Assembly: GCA_012522085.1 (NCBI GenBank) | Contig: JAAYLE010000115.1 | Coordinates: 1-33,658 of the forward strand | Source of the DNA: Bacillota bacterium | GTDB lineage: Bacteria; Bacillota; Limnochordia; JAAZLZ01 | Length of the DNA stretch: 33,658 nt | Direction of reading: 5' to 3' | Part shown: in pieces, positions 23,825 to 31,233 of the stretch | Layout: every line of letters begins with the position of its first letter | Position numbering within the stretch: the first letter of the stretch is position 1 | Position numbers and translations under genes: made by a program | Notes under the pieces: generated by a model | Told to the model about the DNA's origin: nothing | Databases searched by the model: none | What the model saw: only the letters and a program-made list of their open reading frames with translations

Positions 23825-24511
23825 TTAGAAAAACAACATGGCTAGACGGCTGAAGGCGTCGGTGTACAGCATTATGCCGATGATGATCAGAAACAGGCCG
23901 TTGATCATGGTGATGGTGCGGCCTTTGCTCAGGAGCGTCCGCAAACGTTGCTGCCAATACTGGAGAGAGAGCGCGATAAGCATGAAGGGAATTCCCATGC
24001 CTAGGGAGTAGGCGGCCAGCAAGGCGATTCCCTGGCCGAGGGTCTGGGCAGTGCTCGCATAGAGTAGAATGGCTGCCAGGATGGGCCCGACGCAGGGGGA
24101 CCATCCCGCGGCGAAGGCCATTCCAATGAGGAAGGAATTGAGGCCGCCCCTCGGCGGGGAGACGCGCAGTCGCCGCTCCTGTCCTAGGAAGGGCAGGGAA
24201 AGCCAGCCTCCTGTATGGAGTCCAAGGACGATCACCAAAAGCCCAGCTGCTCGGCGAAGCAGTCGCTGATGGCGCAGGAGGAGCTGCCCCAGCATGGTGG
24301 CCGACGCGCCCAAGAGGATGAAGATTAGAGAAAAGCCGGCGACAAAAAGAAAAGCATTGAGCACCACCGAAGTCCGGTCGGCTTCCTTGCCTTCACTGAC
24401 GGACAGGCCGGCCAGATAAGTCACATAGACCGGCAGCAGGGCCAGGACGCACGGCGAGGCCAGGGACAACAGGCCGGCGGTCAAAGCGATGAGCAAAGAT
24501 ACCTGCGGCAT
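23825..24511 (-). CDS. ccdA: CcdA-family thiol-disulfide transmembrane protein
   Basis: A 228-residue, six-segment membrane protein that carries reducing electrons from cytoplasmic thioredoxin across the membrane (family knowledge). Seen: LLSLASPCVLALLPVYVTYL in the first helix and AAGWSPCVGPILAAILL in the fourth; the cysteines of ASPC and GWSPC are the redox pair. It forms a two-gene unit with the TlpA-like gene upstream: its AGGAGGT ribosome binding site overlaps the tlpA stop. The ATG at 24511 is well placed. No cytochrome c maturation genes are nearby, so the partner TlpA is the probable acceptor. Confidence 0.92.
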   Translation of the reverse strand: MPQVSLLIALTAGLLSLASPCVLALLPVYVTYLAGLSVSEGKEADRTSVVLNAFLFVAGFSLIFILLGASATMLGQLLLRHQRLLRRAAGLLVIVLGLHTGGWLSLPFLGQERRLRVSPPRGGLNSFLIGMAFAAGWSPCVGPILAAILLYASTAQTLGQGIALLAAYSLGMGIPFMLIALSLQYWQQRLRTLLSKGRTITMINGLFLIIIGIMLYTDAFSRLAMLFF

Positions 24512-24522
24512 GGGCAGACCTC

Positions 24523-25023
24523 CTAGGAGTCAATCCCGGTGAATTTCAACAAGGCCGGCAGATCCATGGGGCCGATGTATTTGTTGCGGACAACTCCCAG
24601 TTCGTCAATGTAGAAGCTGGTGGGAATAAAGCGAACCAGATAATCCGCGAAGACGGCGCCCTTTTCATCCCGGAGCTGGAGCCAGCTGTAGCCGCCTTCC
24701 TCGATGAACTTGGCAATCGCATCGCGGCTCTCCTGGGCGTTGATGCCGATAACCACTACTTTTTCCCCGTGGGCGTCGACGAATTCCTGGATCGCGGGCA
24801 TCTCCGCTCGACAGGGGGGACACCAGGTCGCCCAAAAGTTCAGGAGAACCCGTTGTCCTCGCAAATCGCTGAGGCGGTGAATATTGCCGTCCAGGTCGGA
24901 TAGCTGAAAGTCAGGCGCCCGCTGCCCGACCTCCGGCCCGACAGGCAAATCCTTAGGCTGGGCCCATGCTGCGCCTGCCATCAGCAGTACACATGTTGTT
25001 AAAGCCAGCAACTTGTTCCACAT
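24523..25023 (-). CDS. TlpA-like thioredoxin-fold protein
   Basis: A 166-residue exported thiol-disulfide oxidoreductase. Seen: signal peptide MWNKLLALTTCVLLMAGA cleaved near AWA-QPKD; AlkA-type start GQRAPDFQLSDLDGN; active site WATWCPPCRAEMP with the CPPC pair; and FIPTSFYIDELGVV with the cis-Pro. It probably receives electrons from CcdA in the following gene and reduces extracytoplasmic disulfides. The start at 25023 was chosen for the signal peptide and the AGAGGGA 7 nt upstream; longer reading adds a charged tail with no ribosome binding site. A good promoter lies 40-68 bp upstream. Confidence 0.9.
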   Translation of the reverse strand: MWNKLLALTTCVLLMAGAAWAQPKDLPVGPEVGQRAPDFQLSDLDGNIHRLSDLRGQRVLLNFWATWCPPCRAEMPAIQEFVDAHGEKVVVIGINAQESRDAIAKFIEEGGYSWLQLRDEKGAVFADYLVRFIPTSFYIDELGVVRNKYIGPMDLPALLKFTGIDS

Positions 25024-25062
25024 TTCGTTCCCTCTCTTTTCAGGTTTTCTGGAGTGAGTAAT

Positions 25063-25091
25063 ATTGTACCACCGGCGGCTGGCTGTGTCCA
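25063..25091 (-). promoter_or_regulatory. promoter of the tlpA-ccdA unit
   Basis: On the minus strand TGGACA (25091-25086) and TACAAT (25068-25063) are 17 bp apart; the -10 ends 40 bp upstream of the ATG at 25023. It is close to the housekeeping consensus. Confidence 0.65.
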
Positions 25092-25132
25092 CGTTGTGCA
25101 GACCGTTGCCAAGGCCCCTTCCGGAGGGCTGT

Positions 25133-25162
25133 TTGCAGGGATCCTTAAACGAGTGCTATAAT
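25133..25162 (+). promoter_or_regulatory. strong promoter with extended -10
   Basis: TTGCAG (25133-25138) and TATAAT (25157-25162) are 18 bp apart, and TGC just before the -10 gives the extended TGN element. Transcription would start near 25169, only about 12 bp before a terminator hairpin. Confidence 0.65.
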
Positions 25163-25180
25163 ATCGTTAGGGACGACGAT

Positions 25181-25209
25181 GGGAGCCCCTGCGCAGCAGG
25201 GCCCTTTTT
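25181..25209 (+). terminator. early terminator in the regulator leader
   Basis: CCCTGC (25187-25192) pairs with GCAGGG (25196-25201) over a 3-nt loop, extended by GGG..G / CCC with small bulges, and followed by TTTTT (25205-25209). It lies between the extended -10 promoter and the response regulator start. Confidence 0.7.
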
Positions 25210-25245
25210 CGTGCGTTCTAGCTTCACAGATTTGACATTATTCTA

Positions 25246-25254
25246 TGATACAAT
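25246..25254 (+). promoter_or_regulatory. second possible promoter, extended -10
   Basis: TGATACAAT carries TGN directly before TACAAT, 42 bp upstream of the regulator's TTG start. TTGACA lies at 25232 but is too close to serve as its -35. It would give a transcript that starts after the early terminator. Confidence 0.45.
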
Positions 25255-25295
25255 GCGCTTGTTAGCAAGGGCTCCGCTTTGGGAGGTAGCGCGCA

Positions 25296-26006
25296 TTGAA
25301 ACGCATTTTGGTTGTGGACGATGAGCCCAATGTCTGCGAGCTGGTCCAGCTGTACCTGGAGAAAGAAGGTTATCGAGTCTACTTAGCCCACGACGGGCAG
25401 GAAGCCCTCGACATGATCTTCAGTCGGACGCCCGACTTGATTGTGCTCGACTTGATGCTTCCGGAGGTGGATGGCTGGGAGGTCTGCCGACGGGTGCGCA
25501 AGGCTATGTCGACGCCCATCATCATGCTGACTGCCCGAGGCGAGGATGTTGACAAGATCTTGGGCTTGGAGCTTGGGGCCGACGATTATTTGACCAAACC
25601 ATTCAATCCGCGGGAGCTGGTGGCTAGGATCAAGGCCGTCTTGCGGCGAGCAGGTCCGGAAGAGCCGGAGCCGGCCAGGGCCATGTGGTTCCCGGGCTTA
25701 GAAATAGACTCGCTGGAGCATAAGGTCCGTTTGAACGGCAAAGGTGTGACTTTGACCCCCAAGGAGTTTGACCTGTTGTGGCTCATGGCCAGCAATCAAG
25801 GGCGTGCCTTTTCGCGGGCGCAGCTTCTAGAGCAGATATGGGGATATGACTTTTTTGGCGATGAGCGAACCATTGATGTGCACGTGAAGCGCCTCCGCCA
25901 GAAAATCGAACCCGAGTCCCATCCCTACCGCTATGTCCAGACCGTTTGGGGTGTGGGCTATAAATTTGAGGTGGTCAGATGCGCAGCCTCTTCGGCAGAC
26001 TCCTGA
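25296..26006 (+). CDS. OmpR-family response regulator (WalR/PhoP-like)
   Basis: A 236-residue regulator. Seen: receiver with VVDDEP, phospho-acceptor Asp52 in IVLDLMLPEVDGW, LTAR and the TKPF lysine. The winged-helix domain has LTPKEFDLLWLM and the recognition helix region ERTIDVHVKRLRQKIE, then YVQTVWGVGYKF. TTG start supported by GGGAGGT 8 nt upstream. The kinase start lies inside its 3' end (28 bp overlap). WalR and PhoP cannot be separated by eye; the HtrA gene two positions downstream favours the WalR side. Confidence 0.93.
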   Translation: MKRILVVDDEPNVCELVQLYLEKEGYRVYLAHDGQEALDMIFSRTPDLIVLDLMLPEVDGWEVCRRVRKAMSTPIIMLTARGEDVDKILGLELGADDYLTKPFNPRELVARIKAVLRRAGPEEPEPARAMWFPGLEIDSLEHKVRLNGKGVTLTPKEFDLLWLMASNQGRAFSRAQLLEQIWGYDFFGDERTIDVHVKRLRQKIEPESHPYRYVQTVWGVGYKFEVVRCAASSADS

Positions 26007-27754
26007 GCAGCTACTTGATCATCATTCTACTGACAGCCCTCAGTGTAGGGTTCAGTCTTTCCCGCTTTTTCACAAATTACTACAGGATGGTGCTGGGAGA
26101 AGAACTTACCCAGCAGGCTGAACAATTAGCCAGCCGCCTGGCGATTCCGTTGGAGCTGGATGAGGAAGTCGACGTAGAATATATGATAGATTCCTTTGAA
26201 GACTGTATCGGGGTCGGCGTCTGGCTGGTGGACAACCTAGGCATAGTGCGGGAAACCTCCGAGCGGTACGCCGATTGGCGGGGGGCGCGGATAGAGGGGT
26301 CTTTGCAGCGGGAGCTGGCCGCTGGCCGGACTGTTGTCTACCGGAGGGGGGAAGGCCCCCTCGCGGAGGGGATCATTACCGTGGCCGTCCCCATCAGAAC
26401 AGCCGATGGGGTGGGAGGGGGAGTACTGCTCCATTACCCCGTGCGGGGCATTGCGCGAACCCTGCGGGCGGTTAGACCCTTGTTTTACCGGACGTTGATG
26501 TGGGCAGTGCTCCTATCCGTCGGGGTGGGATTCTTCATGTCCCGCAAGCTCGCCAAGCCCTTGCAGGAGATGACCGCTATCTCCCTGGAGATGTCTCGCG
26601 GCAATTTTGACAAGCGGGTCCAGGAAGTCTCTCAGGATGAGGTAGGCCAACTGGCTAGGGCCTTCAACCATTTGGCCGAGGAGCTTGGCCGCAGCATCCA
26701 TGCCTTGACTCAGGAGAAAAGCAAGAGCGAGTCCATCTTAGTGAGTATGACCGACGGGGTGATTGCCTGTGATGCCGAAGGCAGGGTCATGCTCATGAAT
26801 CCAAAGGCCGTGGAATTCTGCGGTCGGCCGGAAGCATCGGCCATCGGCGAGGACTTGCGGGAGGTCATCCCGGATCCACTGGTGGTGGAGAGTTTTCAAG
26901 AGACGCTGGCTAGCGGCCGAAGATGCGAGCTTGAGGTCGAGCGGGGCAGCAAGGCTTTCCTGGTGCGCATTTCGCCGATTACCGGTCCGGGGGGGGAGAA
27001 CTGGGGTTCAGTTGCCCTGCTGAATGATATCAGCAGCCGCCGGGAGCTGGAGGAGATGAGACGCCAGTTTGTTGCCAACGTCTCGCATGAGCTGCGCACT
27101 CCCCTGACTTCAATCAGGGGATTCCTGCAGGCAATCCTTGACGGGGTGGTGACTGACCCTGCTTCGGTGCGGAAGTACATGCGCATCATGCTGGCCGAGT
27201 GCCTCCGCCTCATCAGGTTGTCCAACAGCCTGTTGGATCTATCTCGAATTGAAGGGGGCAGCATCGAACTTTATCGGGAAGAGGTGGAGCTTGGTCCCTT
27301 AGTGCAGGAAATCTTCGACCGGCTGCTGCCGGCCATTGATGACAAGGAGCTGAAAGTAAGCCTTGGTATTCAACCGGGCTTCCCGCCCCTGCTTGTGGAC
27401 CGGGACCGGATGGCTCAGGTGATGCTTAACATTATCGACAACGCTGTCCGCTTTACTCCCAAAGGGGGTCGGATCCTAGTCCAGGCGGCTGTGGAAGACG
27501 GCCGGGCTGTGATCAGGGTCAGGGATACGGGGCCGGGCATCGATCCGGAGGAATTGCCTTTGATTTGGGAGCGTTTCTACAAAGGCGACAAGTCCCGTCG
27601 GTCCGGGCCCGGGGGAACGGGTCTGGGGCTGGTGATTGTCAAACAGCTGGTAGAAAAGCACGGCGGATTTGTCGATGTCGAATGTCCTCCTGAGGGTGGT
27701 GCAGTATTCATAGTCTCCTTGCCCCTTCGCCAAGAAGTTGGGGTCGTGAGATAG
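25979..27754 (+). CDS. PAS-containing sensor histidine kinase (WalK/PhoR-like)
   Basis: A 591-residue kinase. Seen: TM1 at about 10-30, an extracytoplasmic region of about 140 residues with a PDC/Cache-like pattern, TM2 at about 170-187, HAMP (187-240), a PAS domain (about 245-355; SMTDGVIACDAEGRVMLMN), HisKA with His370 in NVSHELRTPLTSIRG, then HATPase with NIIDNAVRFTP, DTGPGI and GTGLGLVIVKQLVEKHGG. The domain order TM-sensor-TM-HAMP-PAS-kinase is that of WalK and PhoR. ATG start, GAGGTGG a few bases upstream. WalH, WalI and WalJ do not follow; codY does. Confidence 0.92.
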   Translation: MRSLFGRLLSSYLIIILLTALSVGFSLSRFFTNYYRMVLGEELTQQAEQLASRLAIPLELDEEVDVEYMIDSFEDCIGVGVWLVDNLGIVRETSERYADWRGARIEGSLQRELAAGRTVVYRRGEGPLAEGIITVAVPIRTADGVGGGVLLHYPVRGIARTLRAVRPLFYRTLMWAVLLSVGVGFFMSRKLAKPLQEMTAISLEMSRGNFDKRVQEVSQDEVGQLARAFNHLAEELGRSIHALTQEKSKSESILVSMTDGVIACDAEGRVMLMNPKAVEFCGRPEASAIGEDLREVIPDPLVVESFQETLASGRRCELEVERGSKAFLVRISPITGPGGENWGSVALLNDISSRRELEEMRRQFVANVSHELRTPLTSIRGFLQAILDGVVTDPASVRKYMRIMLAECLRLIRLSNSLLDLSRIEGGSIELYREEVELGPLVQEIFDRLLPAIDDKELKVSLGIQPGFPPLLVDRDRMAQVMLNIIDNAVRFTPKGGRILVQAAVEDGRAVIRVRDTGPGIDPEELPLIWERFYKGDKSRRSGPGGTGLGLVIVKQLVEKHGGFVDVECPPEGGAVFIVSLPLRQEVGVVR

Positions 27755-27820
27755 TGTCGAAGTTTCGTTGCTTTCATAGGTTTTTCATAAATCCTTAATA
27801 CTTTCGTCATATATTTAGTG

Positions 27821-27826
27821 TATAAT
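27821..27826 (+). promoter_or_regulatory. possible -10 of codY
   Basis: A perfect TATAAT lies 55 bp upstream of the codY start in an AT-rich stretch. The -35 region (ATACTT or TAATAC, 17-19 bp upstream) is poor, so an activator or a read-through transcript from the kinase is also possible. Confidence 0.4.
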
Positions 27827-27881
27827 GTTCACGAAATAGTATAGATATTGCAGAGGGCACATTTGAAGGGGGAATGAAGTC

Positions 27882-28673
27882 TTGGAGAAACTGCTAGAGA
27901 AGACCCGCGAGTTGGCAAAGGTGACTGCCCGGGAGACTGCCCAGGGCGGCGGCATGAAAAGCCTCACCAGGGCTATGGCTGACCTGTTGGGCGACGTCAC
28001 CGTGTATGTTTTTGGGAACAAGGGCGAGATCATTGAAGCTGCAATCCCCGATGGCGAGCAGTGTCCTTTGATGGAAGAAGGACGACTTTCCGCCCGGATG
28101 GCTGCCCAGGTTCTGGTGGCCAGCGAAACGGAGAGCTTTGACAATACAGATGGGACATGCCCATTCACCAACGAGAAACAGGTCTGCCCATACGTACCTC
28201 AGGAAGGCGTGTATGTGCCCCTGTGGCTGGGCGAAGAGCGGCTTGGCACCTTGGCTGTGATGGCCGGGGAGGGGGGCCTCAACGAGGGCCAGTTGATCCT
28301 GGCTGAGATGGCGGCAGTGATCCTAGGCATGACCATGCTCAACGAACGGCGGCGGCGGGAGCTCCAGCAGTCGCGGGAGCGCTTCATGGCGGAACTGGCC
28401 ATGGAGAATCTGTCGTACACCGAATTGATCGCTGTAAATGCCATTTTGGAGGAGCTTCCCGGCCGGGAAGGCATCGTGGTAGCCAGCAGGATCGCCGATC
28501 GGGCAGGCATTACCAGGTCGATCTTTGCCTCCGCCTTGCGCAAGCTGGAATCGGCCAATGTCATCCACACTCGCTCCTTGGGGATGAAGGGGACCTATAT
28601 CCAGATTTTGAACGATTCAATCCTGGAGCTCTTGGAGAGCAGCGGCCCCCAGGGACAGCCGAAATATGCCTGA
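27882..28673 (+). CDS. codY: GTP-sensing transcriptional regulator CodY
   Basis: A 263-residue global repressor that links branched-chain amino acid and GTP levels to gene expression (family knowledge). Seen: an N-terminal MEKLLEKTRELAK, a GAF-type ligand domain, then GEERLGTLAVMA (118-129), ENLSYTELIAVNAILEELPG and the winged helix-turn-helix ASRIADRAGITRSIFASALR (201-220), followed by RSLGMKGTYIQILND. The DNA-binding part is close to the Bacillus protein. In the GAF region the usual TAFPVE is replaced by TCPFTNE (92-98), with further cysteines at 61 and 102. TTG start, 9 nt after GAAGGGGG. The family is confined to Bacillota. Confidence 0.95.
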   Translation: MEKLLEKTRELAKVTARETAQGGGMKSLTRAMADLLGDVTVYVFGNKGEIIEAAIPDGEQCPLMEEGRLSARMAAQVLVASETESFDNTDGTCPFTNEKQVCPYVPQEGVYVPLWLGEERLGTLAVMAGEGGLNEGQLILAEMAAVILGMTMLNERRRRELQQSRERFMAELAMENLSYTELIAVNAILEELPGREGIVVASRIADRAGITRSIFASALRKLESANVIHTRSLGMKGTYIQILNDSILELLESSGPQGQPKYA

Positions 28674-28726
28674 CGGCCGGTGATGGACAAGTATATAAGA
28701 CCGAACTCAGACCCGGAGAACTCACC

Positions 28727-28755
28727 CCAAGGAGGCCAGCTGTCGGCCTCCTTGG
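28727..28755 (+). terminator. hairpin after codY
   Basis: CCAAGGAGGCC (28727-28737) pairs exactly with GGCCTCCTTGG (28745-28755), 11 bp with a 7-nt loop. There is no T-tract, so termination may be partial or Rho-assisted. It lies 54 bp after the codY stop. Confidence 0.55.
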
Positions 28756-28812
28756 CAATTGTGGGATCATCTCCCGCGAGGAAAATAGCTACTGGTCGCT
28801 TAATAAACCTTG

Positions 28813-28818
28813 TATAAT
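28813..28818 (+). promoter_or_regulatory. possible -10 element for the htrA transcript
   Basis: TATAAT in the context TTGTATAATATG. No good -35 is seen at 17-18 bp. A transcript from here would have a leader of about 155 nt before htrA, containing AAAGGAGGT (28849-28857) without a normal start codon after it. Confidence 0.4.
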
Positions 28819-28936
28819 ATGAGTATGCAATGCTTTGTACAGGGCGAAAGGAGGTATACGCTGCGGATATCGCCAGTAGTCTGGGGTCGGTTGACAAGGC
28901 GACAGGATGTTTGGTGATTATTCGCTGAGAGGAGGA

Positions 28937-28984
28937 ATGGCGCTATTAACCCGTTATCATGGTTTTTGCGCCGGTCGAGAATGA
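28937..28984 (+). CDS. possible 15-codon leader ORF coupled to htrA
   Basis: ATG at 28937 opens a 15-codon frame (MALLTRYHGFCAGRE) whose TGA (28982-28984) overlaps the htrA ATG at 28981 in an ATGA. A GAGAGGAGGA stretch lies just upstream, with only about 1 nt between AGGAGG and the ATG, which is tighter than normal. htrA has no ribosome binding site of its own, so re-initiation from this frame would explain its translation. It is short and could be chance. Confidence 0.35.
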   Translation: MALLTRYHGFCAGRE

Positions 28985-30093
28985 AAAGGAGTAGACTTCG
29001 CTTCTCTTCCCGCTTAGTCTTGGCATTGATGATGTTGTTGGTTTTGATGCCCGTCGGCGATCTGGGGCTGGCCCGGGATTGGGAGACGGTTTTTGCCCAG
29101 CCTTATGCGGTTGCGGATGTGGTCGACAAGGTGGGTCCTGCGGTTGTCTTTATCAAGGCTGAGTTCCAGGCCGTTACCCAGCGGCGCAGTCCCTTCACGG
29201 ACCCGATGTGGTTCTTTCCTTTTCCTCAACCAGGACCCAGGGAGAGCGCTGGTACGGGCTTCATCATCAGTGAAGATGGTTATATCTTAACGAACCAGCA
29301 TATCTTTGATCCGCCCGAGCGGCTGGAGAAGATTTACGTCAGCGTGTTGAATCATGAGGAGCCTTTCGAAGCGGAGCTTATAGGATGGGATTACGATCTG
29401 GACCTGGCCATCTTGAAGATCGACGCGGAGGAAGAGCTTCCCGTAGCTGAGCTCGGCAATTCCGACGAGGTCCGGGTAGGCGAGTGGGTGGTGGCCATCG
29501 GCAACCCGTATGAGTACGACCACACGGTCACCGTTGGGGTCTTGAGCGCCAAGGGCCGCCGGATCGCCATTCAGGATACGGAGCGGGGCCAGGCGAAGGT
29601 TTATGAGAACCTGATGCAGACTGACGCGGCCATCAATCCGGGCAACAGCGGCGGACCTTTGCTCAACCTCAAGGGCGAAGTCATCGGGATCAACACCGCC
29701 GTGCGGGCCGCCGCCCAGGGAATTGGCTTTGCCATTCCAATCAATGTGGCCAAAGAAGTAGTGGACGACCTCATCCAGAAGGGCAAGGTGGTCCGGCCCT
29801 GGATCGGGATTGGCTACTTGCCCGTCGATGATTCGGTCAGGGAGTATTTCGGGCTGCCTTCGAGCACGAAGGGCATTGCCATCGTCGATGTCTACCCCGA
29901 CAGTGCGGCATCCAAGGCGGGTCTGCGGGTCGGCGACGTGGTGATTGAGGTTAACCGCAAGCCCATTGAGGATGCCGACCAGTTCAGGGAGGCCATCAAG
30001 GGCCTGAAGCCGGGCGACACCCTCTTCTTCATCGTCCTGCGGGATGGCAGGGAGCGGCTGGTGAAGATCGTCGTTGGGGAAATGCCCAGGTAA
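28981..30093 (+). CDS. htrA: HtrA/DegP-type serine protease with PDZ domain
   Basis: A 370-residue membrane-anchored or exported quality-control protease. Seen: a basic N-terminus (MKRSRLRFSSR) and one hydrophobic segment (12-30), a trypsin-like domain with catalytic His107 in TNQHIF, Asp141 in DLAIL and Ser223 in GNSGGPL, and one PDZ domain (about 265-365; GIAIVDVYPDSAASKAGLRV). The triad is complete. The ATG at 28981 lacks a ribosome binding site; TTG at 28966 is an in-frame alternative also without one. Placing it behind a WalRK-like pair and codY is typical of envelope-stress control in Bacillota. Confidence 0.92.
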   Translation: MKRSRLRFSSRLVLALMMLLVLMPVGDLGLARDWETVFAQPYAVADVVDKVGPAVVFIKAEFQAVTQRRSPFTDPMWFFPFPQPGPRESAGTGFIISEDGYILTNQHIFDPPERLEKIYVSVLNHEEPFEAELIGWDYDLDLAILKIDAEEELPVAELGNSDEVRVGEWVVAIGNPYEYDHTVTVGVLSAKGRRIAIQDTERGQAKVYENLMQTDAAINPGNSGGPLLNLKGEVIGINTAVRAAAQGIGFAIPINVAKEVVDDLIQKGKVVRPWIGIGYLPVDDSVREYFGLPSSTKGIAIVDVYPDSAASKAGLRVGDVVIEVNRKPIEDADQFREAIKGLKPGDTLFFIVLRDGRERLVKIVVGEMPR

Positions 30094-30094
30094 T

Positions 30095-31159
30095 CTAGGC
30101 CTGAAGTGCGGCGTACTCCTCAGCTGTTAAGGGATCTTGCGGTTCCAGGGAGCTTAAGAGGCGGCGGGCAGCGGGAAACGGCAGCTGCCCCAAGGCCCAG
30201 ACCGCATGGGCGCGAATAACGGGCCGGGGATCGTGGAGGACCTCGGCCAGGGGGGCGACAGCCTCGGGGTGTTGACTGTTCCCCAGGGCGATAATGGCGT
30301 TTCGTTGGAAGACGGTCAGCCCCCGCCAGCCGATGGCGCTCCTCCCCAGGCCTGCCGCCCATGCCTCCTTGTCCATAGTCAGGACTTCGACCAGGTTCGG
30401 ATAGGGAGCCCCAGGCAAGATGTCTCCCGCCGCCGTCGGGGCTCCTTGATTATGGGGACAGGCTTCTTGGCAGCGGTCGCATCCCCCCAGGGCGCTGCCC
30501 ATCAATGGGCGCAGCTCCCGGGGGATCATCCCCTTCATTTGGGTCAGATGGGAGACGCAGCGGTTATAGTCCAACCCTGACGGAGTGAGGGCCCCGGTGG
30601 GACAGGCCTTGATGCAGCGGCGGCACTCCGTGCAGCGGGAAGCCGTCGGGGGATCGGGCTCAAGCTCGATATCTGTCAGGATTTCACCCAAGACAACCCA
30701 TGAACCGCGGCCGGGAACGAAAAGACTGCGGTTTAGGCCGTACCAGCCCAGGCCCGCGTTGTAGGCGGCAAAGCGGTCGATGATCGGGCCCGTGTCCGCG
30801 GAGATGATGAACCTGCTGCCCCTTTCCTTAACGAGGAAGTTGGCCAGCTGCTGGAGCTTCTCCTTGAGCAGCAGGTGATAATCTCCGATCCAGGCATACC
30901 GGGCCAGGACCCCGTGGAGAGACTCTGGGGGGGCGGGAGCAGGCCTGAGGTAAGGTATGGCGATGGCAATTACGGAGCGGGCATCGGGGAGAAGCTGGCT
31001 TGGGCTTTGCCCCCAATCGCGGGGCAGGAAGGGCGGAAGCTGATCCCTTCGCTCCTCCAAGAAGGGGGCGATCGCCTCCAAATTAGCCGCAGGGCTGATG
31101 CCCAAATGGTCAATCCCGATTTCTGAAGCATATTCTTTTAACAAGCTGGCCAGTCTCAT
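30095..31159 (-). CDS. queG: epoxyqueuosine reductase
   Basis: A 354-residue iron-sulfur and cobalamin enzyme that makes queuosine from epoxyqueuosine in tRNA (family knowledge). Seen: N-terminal reductase part with ISADTGPIIDRFAAYNAG and GLGWYGLN; two [4Fe-4S] motifs, CTECRRCIKACPTG (cysteines 176, 179, 182, 186) and CDRCQEACPHN (227, 230, 234) with C201 as probable eighth ligand; and a C-terminal HEAT-repeat region (AIIALGNSQHPEAVAPLAEV). The usual GWIGKN is here GWYGLN, a modest deviation. ATG with GAGGAG 7 nt upstream. It is convergent with htrA with a 1-bp gap. Confidence 0.92.
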   Translation of the reverse strand: MRLASLLKEYASEIGIDHLGISPAANLEAIAPFLEERRDQLPPFLPRDWGQSPSQLLPDARSVIAIAIPYLRPAPAPPESLHGVLARYAWIGDYHLLLKEKLQQLANFLVKERGSRFIISADTGPIIDRFAAYNAGLGWYGLNRSLFVPGRGSWVVLGEILTDIELEPDPPTASRCTECRRCIKACPTGALTPSGLDYNRCVSHLTQMKGMIPRELRPLMGSALGGCDRCQEACPHNQGAPTAAGDILPGAPYPNLVEVLTMDKEAWAAGLGRSAIGWRGLTVFQRNAIIALGNSQHPEAVAPLAEVLHDPRPVIRAHAVWALGQLPFPAARRLLSSLEPQDPLTAEEYAALQA

Positions 31160-31233
31160 GGTTCAGCTCCTCTCCAGTCCAAGTATAGCACAATTAAGGC
31201 CGATTCGGCGCTGGCAAGAAGGGAGGCGCCTCG

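Noticed and set aside
25232-25254. TTGACA followed by TACAAT as a classical promoter.
   Set aside because: The spacing is only 11 bp, too short for sigma-70-type binding; the TACAAT is listed as an extended -10 instead.
28858-28915. An 18-codon frame starting at CTG after AAAGGAGGT (28849-28857).
   Set aside because: CTG starts are rare and nothing else supports the frame; noted under the htrA leader as unexplained.
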